Below, in pieces: positions 12,140-23,819 of a stretch of 64,000 nt of DNA (positions within the stretch are counted from its first letter, which is position 1; each line of letters begins with the position of its first letter). The position numbers and the translations under genes are program-made. This stretch comes from Deroplatys truncata (lineage: Eukaryota > Arthropoda > Insecta > Mantodea > Mantidae). The notes below the pieces were generated by a model, which searched no databases, was not told where the DNA came from, and saw nothing but the letters and a program-made list of their open reading frames with translations. The DNA lies in NCBI GenBank assembly GCA_030765065.1, contig CM060988.1, positions 174,137,065 to 174,201,064 on the forward strand. Direction: 5' to 3'.

Positions 12140-12704
12140 AGTTTAAAATTACAGACTGAATGTAGCACACTAATTGGTATACAGTGCTATGATAGTTCAG
12201 AGCTTATCTGTGCGCCTATTCTTCCTCACGATCATGGCTAACAAAATGCATTTAAAATTTGATTTAACATTGAGTAAATAGTTGCAAACATGCATTAATG
12301 ACGAGTTGATTTTTAAACTTCCTAACGAAAGCTATTCACCTTATTCGCTTTCTATGGCTGCGGGATATGTTTCCTATTTTTGTGGCAGTTTTTGTTTATA
12401 GTTCATGTTATGAAGCGTAAACTATGGACTAGTATATAGCCTAGGGAGCTGTGTTCCTTGTTTAATACGTGTTTATTGTTGTACCAGGAAGAATTTCACT
12501 ATGTGTGACGAATAAAGCTGTGATGCCATGTCTTCAAGGATTTATATACACAGAATTCCCATTTATTTTAAATGCAATTTTTGTATATTTACTGTACTGA
12601 GCATTCTAAATTTCTTGACATCCCAGAATTTTCACTCTTTTCTTCGCTAGGGAAAGGTTTACGAGTTTCAGTTTCAGGAGATAATTATTCATTCACTGTT
12701 TAAC
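12140..12704. other. Gene-free stretch
   Basis: AT-rich sequence without coding or repeat signal that I can recognise. Confidence 0.4.
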
Positions 12705-13060
12705 CTCATCTTATGTAGGAGTTACACCCCCAGGACTTACAGGCGGTTGCCTGGGGTCAGAGGCCCGTCGAGGAGCAAACACACTCATGGAGCAGACAGA
12801 AGATCCAGGATGGGTGATCAGCCCGATGCCAGGTATGGGAGGAAGGAAGTAGATGAAACGAAATGATGGCGTAATGGAGGAAAGAAAAGCTGATGATGGA
12901 GCAGCTGGTGGAATGAATGGCGGAGAACCGAAGAACCCGGAGAAAACCCGCCCAGACGCCGCTTTGTCCACCACAAATCCCACATGCGGGTCCCTGGGAT
13001 TGAACCCGGGCTGCCTCGGTGAGAGGCGAGCGGTCTAACCACTTGGTCACGGCGCCGCCC
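12705..13060 (-). mobile_element. tRNA-derived SINE, family c-related, copy 3
   Basis: The head at the right end reads, on the - strand, ggcgccgtgaccaagtggtt then cgctcgcctctcaccgaggc and B box gggttcaatccc. This is a different tRNA-like head on a related body (gcattcatt-type segments, tttcgtttcatctacttcc). The open frames on both strands are repeat shadows. Confidence 0.6.
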
Positions 13061-13064
13061 AGGT

Positions 13065-14393
13065 AATTATTCATGACTTTTATTTCTATTTGTTATACTA
13101 TCATTTATACTTAGATAATAAAGCAGGCTACATCTGATTTCCATAGCGAAGTTTTTTGCTGAGGATGGAAAATAGAGAGTGCAGCAAAAAGGCGAAACCA
13201 ACTTAGATTCATAAAACTTAAACCAAACCCTTTTGTGGACAGTTGGCACCAAAAGTAAAGTTTTAACACGATCTACTTGAACTAGAAATAAAGGGATAAC
13301 ACTCAGTGGAATAACATTTTTATAACACTCCGTTGTTACCACTCTTGTTACACATAATGGACATTTTGTGTTTATTGTCGCGATGCATGGATCCACTTTA
13401 TTAATTTTGTAGCATTGTTCTTGTGCTCATAGCGTTGAAAGTTATAGACTGACACGCTGAATGTATGTCCGAACACCCAGTTGTTGCTAGGCGAAGCGTC
13501 AGGTTTAATCCACCCTAGAAACGTTGCGCGAATTCTGGTTACGACATTCGCCCAAGAGGTGAAGGACTCCTGAGATAGCAGGAGTGCACCCTTAAAAACC
13601 CCTGGCTTTTGGGACAAGCAGGGACTCCAGAGGGTCTGTTACACGGACCTGCGTCAGTTTGATTCTTGAAAATCATTACGAAAAGTAAATTATAATTCGG
13701 CAAGACAATACCATGCATCGGACAACATTTGTTTCTCCCAGGTAAGCACGCCGTCTCACTAAATTCATCGTAATCCCCTTTAGGCGGCCTCGAGCCATGT
13801 GGTAATAAATCTATATTTTTATAGACTTGTTCGGTCACTAGGTAAACGTTTAAGGCCATACTGGTCATACTAACACCTTCCTCTTGGTAATGTACTTTAA
13901 ATGCTAACCACCTTTAAGCACCTTCTCTTAGTCTGGGACTTCCTTCTTGTATGAGTCACTCTACCCAATGGTTTGACACGCGCGGGTCTCCTGCAACCCG
14001 TGAATTAGTCATCCTCTTTGAACTCCTCTGAGCTACCCCTCCTTTATCCATGAAATGTGTTGTAATTGCCTGAGACTTGATCGCCACTCCTTTCTTACCC
14101 CTGCAAATCTAACCGCGACGTTTGGTGGAGGCGCCTGATTGAGCGTCTCTCAGCCTCTTGCAATCCTTCGTAATTCGCACCGCAACAATATTAAGTGGAG
14201 GCTTATAACCATTAAGGTAATGACAGATTATTTTAGTGGCACGAAAATGGATTCGACAGAACCAAAATAAATCTGCAAGCAGTGGAGAGGATACTTTGGG
14301 ATAGCAACGAAGTCGAGCAAGAAGTGGAGGAAACACTAGGACATTCCATATAACATATTTCTTGAGTAGTGGAAGGTAAATAACGTATATTTT
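13065..14393. other. Gene-free stretch with long - strand open frames of unknown nature
   Basis: Open stretches at 13868-13539, 13617-13372 and 13396-13067 follow one another on the - strand. Together they could be a decayed transposon protein, but no motif is recognised and frames change at each step. A primer-site-like ttggtggaggcgcct lies at 14121-14135. Confidence 0.3.
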
Positions 14394-15122
14394 TATTTCC
14401 TCTAGCACGTACATATTAGGTAGAGAAGGTATTGCATTCCATGAAAAAATCCCACACCCAGAATATACGTTTGAGGTTCTCTGAATAAAAAAAATTATAA
14501 AACTTTCCGCGTTTGTTTTTGTGTCTGTGAACAGCATAATTCAAAAACGAAAAGTCGGATAAACACAAAATATAGTATTTGAGTTCAGTATCTTCCAAAG
14601 GTGCGACATTAAGATTTTCAAGAAAATCCCTCCATCCCAAACAACCTTTACATGGAACACTTTTGAGATATTTTATTTGGTCAAAAATGGATGTAAATTT
14701 TTTTATTATAATGACATATATTTAAGATATTTACATGAGAAATAAGATGTATATTTTGAAGTTTTTTGGGAGTAGTCTTGCAAGGCCTCTTCATTCCAAA
14801 GAAATTTTATAGAATCTTTTATAACCGACGAACGTTAAAGCACACAATTTATTCCAAATAACTTTTGTGTCAACAGCAATTTTCGAAATATTCGTTATGA
14901 ATGCTTCGAATTTTAAGGGAAGAACTTAGTGTCCAGTTCTTAAACATTTGACTATCGCTTTCTTTTTGCATCTATAATAAAATTTGCAATGTAGCTATTT
15001 CTCCAAAGCTTTAGCTCGATTAAAATGGTAAATAGGAAAATAAGCTTTCGTAAGAATAGTTTCTATACTCTAAATAAATTATTGGGGGTAGAGAAAGTAA
15101 TGTGAATATAACGCATCTGATT
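14394..15122 (-). mobile_element. HX repeat, copy 3 (diverged subfamily)
   Basis: Hairpin end tatttcctctagcacgtaca to distal end ggtagagaaagtaatgtgaa. No long microsatellite. It ends about 550 bp before the gene A promoter. Confidence 0.7.
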
Positions 15123-15669
15123 GTTTATATTTATAAAGTGAAAAGTGGAGAAACGGTATTTTTGATACAGACTTCTGTATATTATAGAATGTTATGATCA
15201 CTTACACAATCATGCTCAAACAACAACGAAGGCCAAACAATAACAGATTAGAGCTCAGAATTACGCTGTCGCAATGTATACTGCTATTTCCACACAAATG
15301 TCAGCTGGATGTTTTATAATTTAACATTTAGGGCTGTCTAAAAGTAGTATATGATTACACATCATGTTAAAAAGGTATTCATTTTGGTCTCTGGAATTGC
15401 TACTAGCAAATTAAAACCTCACTTTTAACAGTTATGTCATAAGTAAGTATTCTTCATTGAAATGCCGAAAAGAATATTTTAAATGTCCTGAAGATGTAAG
15501 AGAAGAATTAAATGTTTTAAAGTTGACAAACAAAGAGGTAATTGCGACATTACCTCACGGGATGAAGTGTTTAGTGTGAGAATTGTGTTACCTCACTGTA
15601 CGTGAGATGAAATCGGAAGTGGTAGGAGGTGGTGGTGCGCGTCCCCCGCTCGACTCTCTATCACCGTTA
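15123..15669. other. Region upstream of the gene A promoter
   Basis: Not HX-derived and mostly AT-rich, becoming GC-rich from about 15600. It contains the TTACCTCAC pair described under the promoter. Confidence 0.4.
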
Positions 15670-15742
15670 TATATAAAGCTGGCCTAGAACTTGAACCTGA
15701 CTTCAGTTTCACTGCCATTCCGTGCCTCAAGAGAAACCAAGA
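15670..15742 (+). promoter_or_regulatory. Gene A core promoter and 5' UTR
   Basis: TATATAAAG at 15670-15678 is followed 33 bases later by the arthropod initiator TCAGTT (15703-15708, likely start A at 15705). The predicted 5' UTR is 38 bases, to the ATG at 15743. TATA-initiator spacing is within the normal range for insect promoters. Upstream, TTACCTCAC occurs twice (15550-15558 and 15588-15596). The second copy overlaps the inverted pair CTCAC-TGTAC-GTGAG (15592-15606). These are possible regulator sites, but I recognise no specific factor. Confidence 0.65.
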
Positions 15743-15760
15743 ATGATAACCACGCAACCG
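15743..15760 (+). CDS. Gene A exon 1 (coding part), start of the signal peptide
   Basis: Eighteen coding bases, ATG ATA ACC ACG CAA CCG (MITTQP), run directly into a strong splice donor, gtaagt, at 15761. The ATG is the first one after a TATA box and an initiator 65-75 bases upstream. The exon ends in phase 0. The first + strand coding exon downstream begins at 33130 after a consensus acceptor and also in phase 0. Joining the two gives MITTQP-RKILVRMLLLL, a normal signal peptide with a basic n-region and a Leu-rich core. Very short first coding exons that split the signal peptide are typical of insect cuticular protein genes. The implied intron is 17,369 bp. The join is inferred from sequence only. 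A different downstream partner exon, or a closer unrecognised exon, remains possible. Confidence 0.6.
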
Positions 15761-15896
15761 GTAAGTCTGTTGGAATTTTACACTGCTTTCTCCTTAACGT
15801 CGTATAAACGTTTATTTCCTATTAACTAGTGCTGAAATTGTAAAGGATCAAAATGTTTATAGGATCAATTTCTGAATTAGTATGCTTTAACGTTAT

Positions 15897-16757
15897 TACT
15901 TTCTCTACTACGTACAGTAAGTAGGGGAAGTATTGTATTCCACCCAAAAATTCGATACCGAGATTTCACCGGAAATATGTTTTCAGACCCCCCGAATCCA
16001 ATTTTTTTTTTTTGGAAACATGTCCGTGTGTGACTGTGAACAGCATAACTCAGAAACGAACAGTCGGATAAACACCAAACTTGGTATTTAGGTTCAGTAT
16101 CTTCCAGAGATGCGACACCAAGGTTTTAAAGAAAATCCCCCCACCCCAGATTGCCCTTTACATGGAACATTTTTCGAAAATTTTAATTTCCTTAAAAATG
16201 GCTCTAACGATTTTGATTAAAATATCATATGTTTAAGATATTTTCATGACAAATAAAATTTATACCTTGAATTTTCTGGGAATGTCTCCAAAAGTATTCT
16301 TCATTGCATAACTGATAAACCATAAGAGATAGACAAACTTTTACAACACAAAAATGTAGATCGCGTTAAAATACACAATTTATGCCATATACTTATTTTT
16401 GTTGAGTGAACCATTTTCGAGATATTGCTTGTTACTCCGTTAAATTTTTCAATACTACTTTTCTCAAATGCGAATTCGTTATTCATTTTTTTGTCTTGGA
16501 TATGCGAAAAGTATTAATCTGTGGCAAAGAGAATGGTGCTGCACATAGCAACCAGCTATTAAGAGATATGTCTATGCTTAAAGGCTACTGTATTTCTATA
16601 TTGCCCTTGCAAATATATTTTCCCCTTGCACCTACAAGAAAATTAGCAATAAGATTAAAATCTCGATTAACATGAAGCATATGGAGAATAAGCGTTTGTA
16701 AAAATAGTTTGTATAAGAGTAGAGAAAGTCATGTGAGTGTAACACATCAGATTTTTT
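15897..16757 (-). mobile_element. HX repeat, copy 4 (near complete), gene A intron
   Basis: From tactttctctactacgtaca to agtagagaaagtcatgtgag and acatcagatttttt. It lies about 135 bp inside intron 1 of gene A. Confidence 0.85.
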
Positions 16758-17969
16758 CAGAGGAAATAACGTTTTGAAGTCCACCGAATCAAACAATAAA
16801 CACCATGGTATTTAAATTCTTCTAAAGACGTGACGCAAACATTTTCAAGTAAATGCTCCTAACCCCCAACTACCCTTTACAGTGAAACCTTTTCGTTATT
16901 TTTTTATTTTCTCAAAAATAACATTCTGTTTAAAATCCCATAAATTTGAGATATTTGCACTACAAATAAAATGCATATCTTGAATGTTTTGGGAATTGCT
17001 TTAAAGTTCTCTTCATCCTGAATGACTTTTGTGCATTAGCTAAACTGTAAGAGATAAACAAAGCCTTACTAAACAAAAAGTATAGATTCGTTAAAACGCA
17101 TAATTTATGCCATATACATTTTTTGTGGTGTTAACCATTTCCGAGATATTCTTCGTTATTGTTATAAATTTTCAAACACTTAAACTTCATATCTTGCCTG
17201 TCATGTAAATATCTGAAACATATGATATTACAATTAAAATCGTTAAATCCATTTTTCAGAGAATGAAAAATAATGATAAGTTTTGCATAGAACACCTTGG
17301 GGTAGGAGAATTTTCTTGAAAATCCTCCCGTCACATCCCTGGAAGATGCTGAATTTAAATACCAAGTTTGTATTTAACCGTCCTTCCGTATTTTAAGTAT
17401 GATGTTCAGACAGACGTCAGACACATCCCCACACATAGGCATACACACACACACACATGTAGCTTTTTCTAAAAGATGTACTTAGTAGGTAGAGAAGGTA
17501 TTGCATTCCACCCAAAAATTCCATAGCAAAACTTCACAGGAAATACATGTTTTGAGGCCGCCTGAATAAAAAAAGCATTTTTAAAAAACATCTGTGTGTG
17601 TCTCTCTCTATCTGTATGTCCGTGTGTCTGTGAACAGCCTAACTCCAAAAAGCAAAGTCAGATAAATACCAAACTTGGTATTTAGATTCAATATCTTCAA
17701 AAGATGCGATACGAAGATTTTAACAAAATCCCTCAAACCAAACTATCCTTTACTTGGAACATTTTTCGAAATTGTTTATTTTATAAAAAAACGGCTCCAA
17801 CGATTTTGATTAAAATACCATATATTAAAGATATTTACATGACAAATAAAGTTTATATCTCGAATTTTCGGGGAATAACCTATGAAGCTCTCCATTCGGA
17901 AGAAATTTTGTCTAATCTTGTATAACTGGTAAACGTTAAACGACAGACGAAAACGTACTATACAAAAAA
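16758..17969. repeat. Mosaic of HX fragments in both orientations
   Basis: Three pieces: a core piece 16758 to about 17170 (-), an inverted piece about 17170-17470 (+), and a hairpin-end piece about 17470-17965 (-). The last holds the perfect palindrome at 17663-17684. No gene is seen. Confidence 0.65.
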
Positions 17970-18883
17970 TCTTAAGTGTTACACTCACATGACTTTCTCT
18001 ACTCTTGTACAAACTATTTTTACAAACGCTTATTCTCCATATGCTTCATGTTAATCGAGATGTTAATCTTATTGCTAAGGGGAATATGGTAGGCTTTAAG
18101 CGATACTCAAATATTTTAAGAGCTGGTTGCTATGTGGCGCATTCCCTTCTCTTTTCATTTCCAGGACGTAAAAAAATGAATAACGAATTCCCATTTGAGA
18201 AAAAGTACAAGTATTGAAAAATTTAAGGGAATAACAAGCAATACCTCGAAAATGGTTCACTCAACAAAATAAATGTATATGATATAAATTGTGTATTTTA
18301 ACGCATCTACATTTTTTGTATAGTAACATTTTGTCTATCTCTTATGGTTTACCAGTTATGCAAAAGTCGTTCACAGCAAAGAGTGCTTTTGGAGACATTC
18401 CCAGAAAATTCAAGATATACATTTTATTTGTCAGGAAAGTATCTTAAACATATGCTATTTTAATCAAAATCGTTAGAGCCATTTCTGAGAAAATTAAAAT
18501 TTTCGAAAAATGTTCCATGTAAAGGGTAATCGGGGGTGGAGAGATTTTGTTGAAAACCTTCGTGTCGCAGCTCTGGAAGATACTGAACCTAAATACCAAG
18601 TTTGGTGTTTATCCGACTGTTCGTTTCTGAGTTATGCTGTTCACAGACAGACAGACACACACACACACACACACACACACGGACACACACACAGACAGAC
18701 ACACACACAGACACACACACAGACAGACACACAGACACATACACACACCGACATGTTTCCAAAAATGCTTTTTTTTTGGATTCAGGGGGTATCAAAACAT
18801 GTATTTCCGGTGAAATCTCGGTATCGAGTTTTTGGGTGGAATACAATACTTCCCCTACTTACTTTATGTAGTAGAGAAAGTAA
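17970..18883 (+). mobile_element. HX repeat, copy 5 (complete, long CA core)
   Basis: Starts near tcttaagtgttacactcaca and ends gtagtagagaaagtaaaa. The core has an expanded CA/AGAC tract (about 18644-18756), the longest variable tract in the family here. Confidence 0.85.
18644..18756 (+). repeat. Compound CA/AGAC microsatellite in HX copy 5
   Basis: CA runs broken by AGACAGACAC units over about 113 bases. In other frames it gives Thr/His-rich or Cys/Val-rich pseudo-peptides. Confidence 0.9.
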
Positions 18884-19511
18884 AAATGAATAACGAATTC
18901 CCATTTGAGAACAGGTATTGGAAAATTTAAGGGAATAACAAGCAATATCTCGAAAATGGTTCACTGAACAAAAACAAAAAAAAATGTACATGACATAAAA
19001 TTGTGTATTTTAACGCGAACTACATTTTTTGTGTAGTAAAAGTTTGTCTATCTCTTATGGTTTACCTGTTATGCAAAAGTCGTTCACAATGAAGAATACT
19101 TTTGGAGACATTCCCAGACAATTCAAGATATATATTTTATTTGTCATGAAAGTATCTTAAGTATATGATATTTTAATCAAAATCGTTAGAGCCACTTTTG
19201 AGAAAATTAAAACTTTCGAAAAATGTTCTATATAAAGGGTCATCTGGGGTGGGGGAATTTTCTTGAAAACCTTCATATCGCATCTCTGGAAGACACTGAA
19301 CCTAAATACCAAGTTTGGTGTTTATCCGACTGTTCGTTTCTGAGTCATTCTGTTCACAGACAGACACACAGACACACGGATATGTTTCCAAAAATGCTTT
19401 TTTTTGGATTCAGGGGGTCTCAAAACATATATTTCTGGTGAAATCTCGGTATCGAATTTTTGGGTGGAATACAATACTTCCCGTACTTACTATACGTAGC
19501 AGAGAAAGTAA
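18884..19511 (+). mobile_element. HX repeat, copy 6 (5' truncated)
   Basis: Begins abruptly at the segment aatgaataacgaattcccat, directly joined to the end of copy 5, and ends gtagcagagaaagtaaaa. The same junction type recurs at 57590-58231. Confidence 0.8.
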
Positions 19512-20040
19512 AAATGTAGATTTCTTAAAGACACACAGTTTATTCAAAATAAGTTTTATGTAGCATAAACCGTTTTTGAGATATCCGTTATTAAAGGCTC
19601 GAATTGTTCATTTGTTGATCATTCTCTTAAAGTTCTTTCAACATTCAGTTGTTTCTCGCGATGTCATGGAAACAGTATGGAATTTTAAGGCCAGCATATA
19701 GCGTCCAGTTGTTAAACATTTGACTATCGCTATCTCTTTGTATCTAAGCGTTAGTAAGAATAATTGTGTACCCACTAATAAACGATAGAGGGTACAGAAG
19801 CTTATGTGAATGTATCACAGAACGTATTTTATTTATGATGTCTCAAAATTTCGAATTTTCTTGTGGAATGCAATATTTCGTCTACTCACTATAGGTAAGC
19901 TGTAGAGAAAGTCATGTTAACGTGCACTTCATTATTAGAATAAGGTTCTCCAATGAGTGTCTGTGAACAGCATAACTAAAAACCGAAATATTGAATAAAT
20001 ACAAAATTAGTGTTTAATCTTCCAAGGATGTGAGACGGAA
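19512..20040 (+). repeat. HX fragments (subfamily II)
   Basis: Remnant of a subfamily II 5' half (tttaaggccagcatatagcg, about 19685) followed by a short hairpin-end piece (tcttgtggaatgcaatattt to gtagagaaagtcatg). Confidence 0.55.
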
Positions 20041-20139
20041 ATGTTCCTCCTCCTTAGAGAACTTATATGTATGTATTTTTTTTCATAATACTACACAAAA
20101 ATCATACATTACTTGAGTTGCTATTTTATTCTTTAGTCC

Positions 20140-20880
20140 GCCATGCATTTAAACACCATGGTTATTTATGCATGGTGTGTCATAACAAATTCATATTGCT
20201 TTATTTTTCTAAGCCATTTTTCTCTTACTCTACCCATATATTCTCCTATCCTTTTTATATCCCCCTCCTTTTGTATTTTCACTATCCTAACTTTTAATAC
20301 ATCTTGGTTAACATTCTCCAATTCTTTAGGTAAAATCTCATCTCTCCACAACTTATTTTCTTCACATTAAATAATATAATGTAAGTCATTATCTGCCTCT
20401 CCAGAAAGAGGACATCTATCCAAATTCACTCCCTTCCTATCTCCCCTTAGCCTATGTGCACTTAATCTAGACCAGGCCCACTCTTCTCTCACTAACCTGT
20501 TACCTATACTCATGTACTTCTCCCTTCCCCAGTCCACCTTTAATTGTCTATATAGTTCCAAGCGTTTCTTTCCTTCCAGACTTTGAAATAATTCTTGTCT
20601 CTATGTCTTCCACTCTGTTCCTCACTCCTTTCCAGAAAGCTTTAACTAACCCCTTTCTCTCTCATCCCATGTTACGCATTTTTATTTCCTGTAGGATTTT
20701 CCTTACTCCTTGAGCCCAGTTCATCCCAGCACTAGATTTTTCTTGTATTATTAAACATTGCTTCAAGATATTATGCTCGTTCAATGATTTCAATCTGTGC
20801 CAATATTTAAGTATCCTTTCTACTATCATGCCCTTGCTACCTACTCTTCCCAACTCCAACATTGCTGCTCCATTTGGAGG
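20140..20880 (-). pseudogene. LINE (non-LTR retrotransposon) C-terminal fragment
   Basis: Three consecutive - strand open stretches (20862-20662, 20561-20367, 20351-20166) read as the tail of a reverse-transcriptase polyprotein. They contain a region with RVGSKGMIVERILKYWHRL, then SAHRLRGDRKGVNLDRCPLS with GEADNDLHYI, then WRDEILPKEL. The CPLxG...LH part matches the C-terminal zinc-knuckle segment of insect LINEs, but the second cysteine is replaced by serine. Frames are broken between the pieces. Only the last part of the element is present, and it lies in the gene A intron. Confidence 0.7.
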
Positions 20881-21085
20881 ACTTACACCCCCAATGCCTG
20901 GTATGGCGGTGAAGAAGAAGAAAATGAAATGTAGTGATGAAACGGATAATAGGTAAACTCGCCAATCAAATTATCCAACACAGCATTCACTTAGCGACCC
21001 AGGAAAACCGCGAAAAAACCTTTGCTCGGGTTGGCCGGCTCCAGTTGTTTCAACCCAGGACCTCCAGAATGCGATCCAATCGTTA
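20875..21085 (-). mobile_element. SINE fragment related to family c
   Basis: The B-box region on the - strand (ggaggtcctgggttgaaac) is followed by a body with tttcctgggtcgctaagtg and ttcatcactacatttcattt. The A-box part is lost. It directly abuts the LINE fragment. Confidence 0.5.
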
Positions 21086-21094
21086 TATTCCCGG

Positions 21095-21900
21095 TCGTTA
21101 TATTCTGAAAAATGGCTTTAACGCTTTTTATTAAAATACTATGTGTTTCAGATATTTACATGACACACACGTCTTCTTTATTCCGAAAAGTAATTTGCAT
21201 AATTTCGTCTAACTGGTAAACCATAACAAGACACACAAAAACTCGCTGCAACAAGGAATGTAGATCTGATTAAAACACACCATTTGCGTTAAATGTTATC
21301 CATTTTCTATATCTTCGTCGTTATTTCGAAGTGATACGCCATCATTCATTGTTTCTCCAAATGTCACGGAAAGACTATTGAATTTTAAGTCCAGCATACG
21401 GGGACCAAGTTTTTAAAGATTTAACTATCGCTTCAGTTTCGTGTACAACATGATTAACATGAAATACATAGACTAATAAATACCAAGTTTGGTATTTATC
21501 CGATATTACGTTTTTGAAATGTACTGTTCACAGACACACTCACATGGACCTTTTTATAAAAATGCCTTCTATTATTGATGATAAATTTTAAGCAAAACAT
21601 AGTATGATTAAGAAAATTTGATATGTTACATTCACACGACATTCTCTATTAGATCGCTTACTACTGGGTATAGAAACTATTTTTACTAAAGCTTATTTTT
21701 CTCTCTACTTCATTTCAATCCAAATAAACTTTACAATAAATAGTCATATTACACATTTCGTTTTAGATACAAACAGAACAGCGATAGTCAAATGTTTAAG
21801 AACTGGCTGGCCTTAAAATTCCATACTGTTTCCATGACATCGCGAGAAACAACTGAAAATCGATGGGAATTAAAAAGAATGACAAGTGTTGTTCAATTCG
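21095..21900. repeat. HX fragments (subfamily II), both orientations
   Basis: 21095-21480 reads - (aaaatggctttaacgctttt, aagacacacaaaaac). 21480-21600 and 21620-21900 read + (ccaagtttggtatttatccg; tgatatgttacattcacacg to cgcgagaaacaactgaaaat). Confidence 0.55.
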
Positions 21901-21907
21901 AACTGGC

Positions 21908-21970
21908 GGCCCCGTAACTCAATCGGTAGAGCAACTGTCTACTATGCTAGGGGTCCCGGGTTGGAATTTT
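21908..21970 (+). mobile_element. tRNA-like fragment (SINE head)
   Basis: ggccccgtaactcaatcggt followed by agagcaactgtc and gtcccgggttggaat carries A- and B-box-like parts in tRNA spacing. The B box is imperfect and no 3' acceptor strand pairs, so it is not called a tRNA gene. Confidence 0.4.
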
Positions 21971-22169
21971 TCTCTAGCCAAGATTATTCTTTATCCTCCC
22001 TAGAATTTAGAAGTATGAACGAGAGTGTGAATGTGGTATGATCTAATTATTAAAAAAAAACAAAGTGCAAGAAACCCAACAACAAGAGTTAGGCAATAAA
22101 ATTCAAAGGAAAGGCCGCCGATTAGACCAATGCAGTTAAAGGTGCTGTATAAATGGAACTAAAAGCAAT

Positions 22170-22690
22170 TCGAACCATTAATAACGGATATCTCAGAAAC
22201 GGCTTATGCCACAAAAAAAAGCTTATTTGAAATAAATTGTGGGTATTAAAGCTTTTCATCTATCGTTTAACGTTTACCGGTTATACAAGATTATACAAAG
22301 TTCCTTCCGAATGAAGAGGGCTTCATAAGATATTCCCCGAAAATTCAAGATATACATTTTGTTTTTAGTGTAAATGTCTTTAATCAAAATCGTTAGTCAT
22401 CTTTTAGAAAATAAAAACTTTCGAAAAATATTCAATGTAAATGTAGTTTGGGGTGAGCATTTTTTTTGAAAATCTTCGTGTTGCATCTTTGGGTGATATT
22501 GAACCTAAATACCAAGTTTGGTATTTATCCGACTTTTCATTTTTGAGTTATGCTGTTCACAGACCTTTTTCTAAAAGTGGTTTTTTATTCAGGGGGCCTC
22601 AAAACGTGTGTTTCCGCTGAAATCTTGGTATCGAATTTTTGGTTAGAATGGAATATCTTCTCTACAGAAAGTATAAAAAAAATCTTCTTT
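22170..22690 (+). repeat. HX fragment (3' two thirds, subfamily II)
   Basis: From taataacggatatctcagaa to the hairpin-end region (tctctacagaaagtataaaa). Contains the perfect palindrome at 22506-22527. The microsatellite is absent. Confidence 0.65.
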
Positions 22691-23815
22691 AATAAAAAAA
22701 GTTATTGGACAATAGTAAATCAGTGAACTTAAAAGAAATTCCTCTACATCTTGTAAAGTTTTCAGCCTGATATCTTAAATAGTTGCTGAGGTAATGGTTT
22801 AAGAATTTAGCAGATTTAGTATTGGGGTAGACTTTTTGTCTCACCTTAAGTACTGAATACATTAATCCCCCCTCAAAGTAAACTAGGTTTAGGAAAAAAT
22901 AATTTCAACAAAATAATAGCAAACGAAAAAAGTCCACTCTTTTAATTCTGGTTTTAAATTAAATGTCATACAACGCTAATCACCATGAAGAAATAGCCAG
23001 AAATTATCAAAATATGTCTATTAATCTCTGAGGTTATAGTGGAGATTTAATACAGTGTAAGTCCTTGTTTTGGATCGTTAACATGCCTTCTTTGACAAAA
23101 CATTTACATAATCTAGCCGGTGTTTTCAATCGTGAGCATGGAATTGTAATCTCACAGAGCAGCTATAACTCTCGTCTCTTTCACTGCCAGACCCATCTCG
23201 CCGTGAGGCATCACAATGCTAAACTGTAATACCCTTGTACACGTGACCTCACGTTTGCTGTGGCAATGAACTCCAGAGAAAGTGTTTCAAGCAGAGGTCT
23301 GCGATCGCATCGCCTTATACAATAACTTTGCTTATGCAGGATCATAGAATGAGAATATTTTTACTTTCACTACCACGTACAGAAACGACAGGTAGAAATC
23401 AACAGGGCTCCCCTGCACAAACCGCATTTGTTAACGTTTCTAGGGCACTTCATGACGTCATGACTTCATGTTATTGGGAGGTGGTGTCACCTTGTAGGTG
23501 CTATCACACCTTGTGCTGTGTATCACACCAATAAGCATACCTATGCTAGTTCTGTCGATCTTTCGCGAGATTAATTATGAATATACAACCAGTGTCTGTT
23601 TGAAAATGCTCTTGAATATGAGTCATTTCTCGAGAGGTTAGACTTTAAACCCTAAACACTATTTACATGTTCTTAAGCAGGCAAGTTATAAACCCCTTCC
23701 TCCATCAACACACTCAGGGTGAAGGAGGCGCCAGCGGATATCGTAAGTCACGCCCTATTAACACCTTTACAGACGATCAGAAATCGGACTAGATTACTTC
23801 TTGTGGCATGCGTAC
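22691..23815. other. Gene-free stretch, unique-looking
   Basis: No known repeat. CATGACGTCATG at 23451-23462 is a perfect palindrome that includes a CRE-type TGACGTCA. Nearby are three TATCACACC-like repeats (about 23498-23531). Confidence 0.4.
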
Positions 23816-23819
23816 GTAG

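Noticed and set aside
13067..13868. Chain of - strand open frames of about 80-109 codons
   Set aside because: No motif, no signal peptide, frames shift between segments and no promoter. Kept only as a gene-free stretch of unknown nature.
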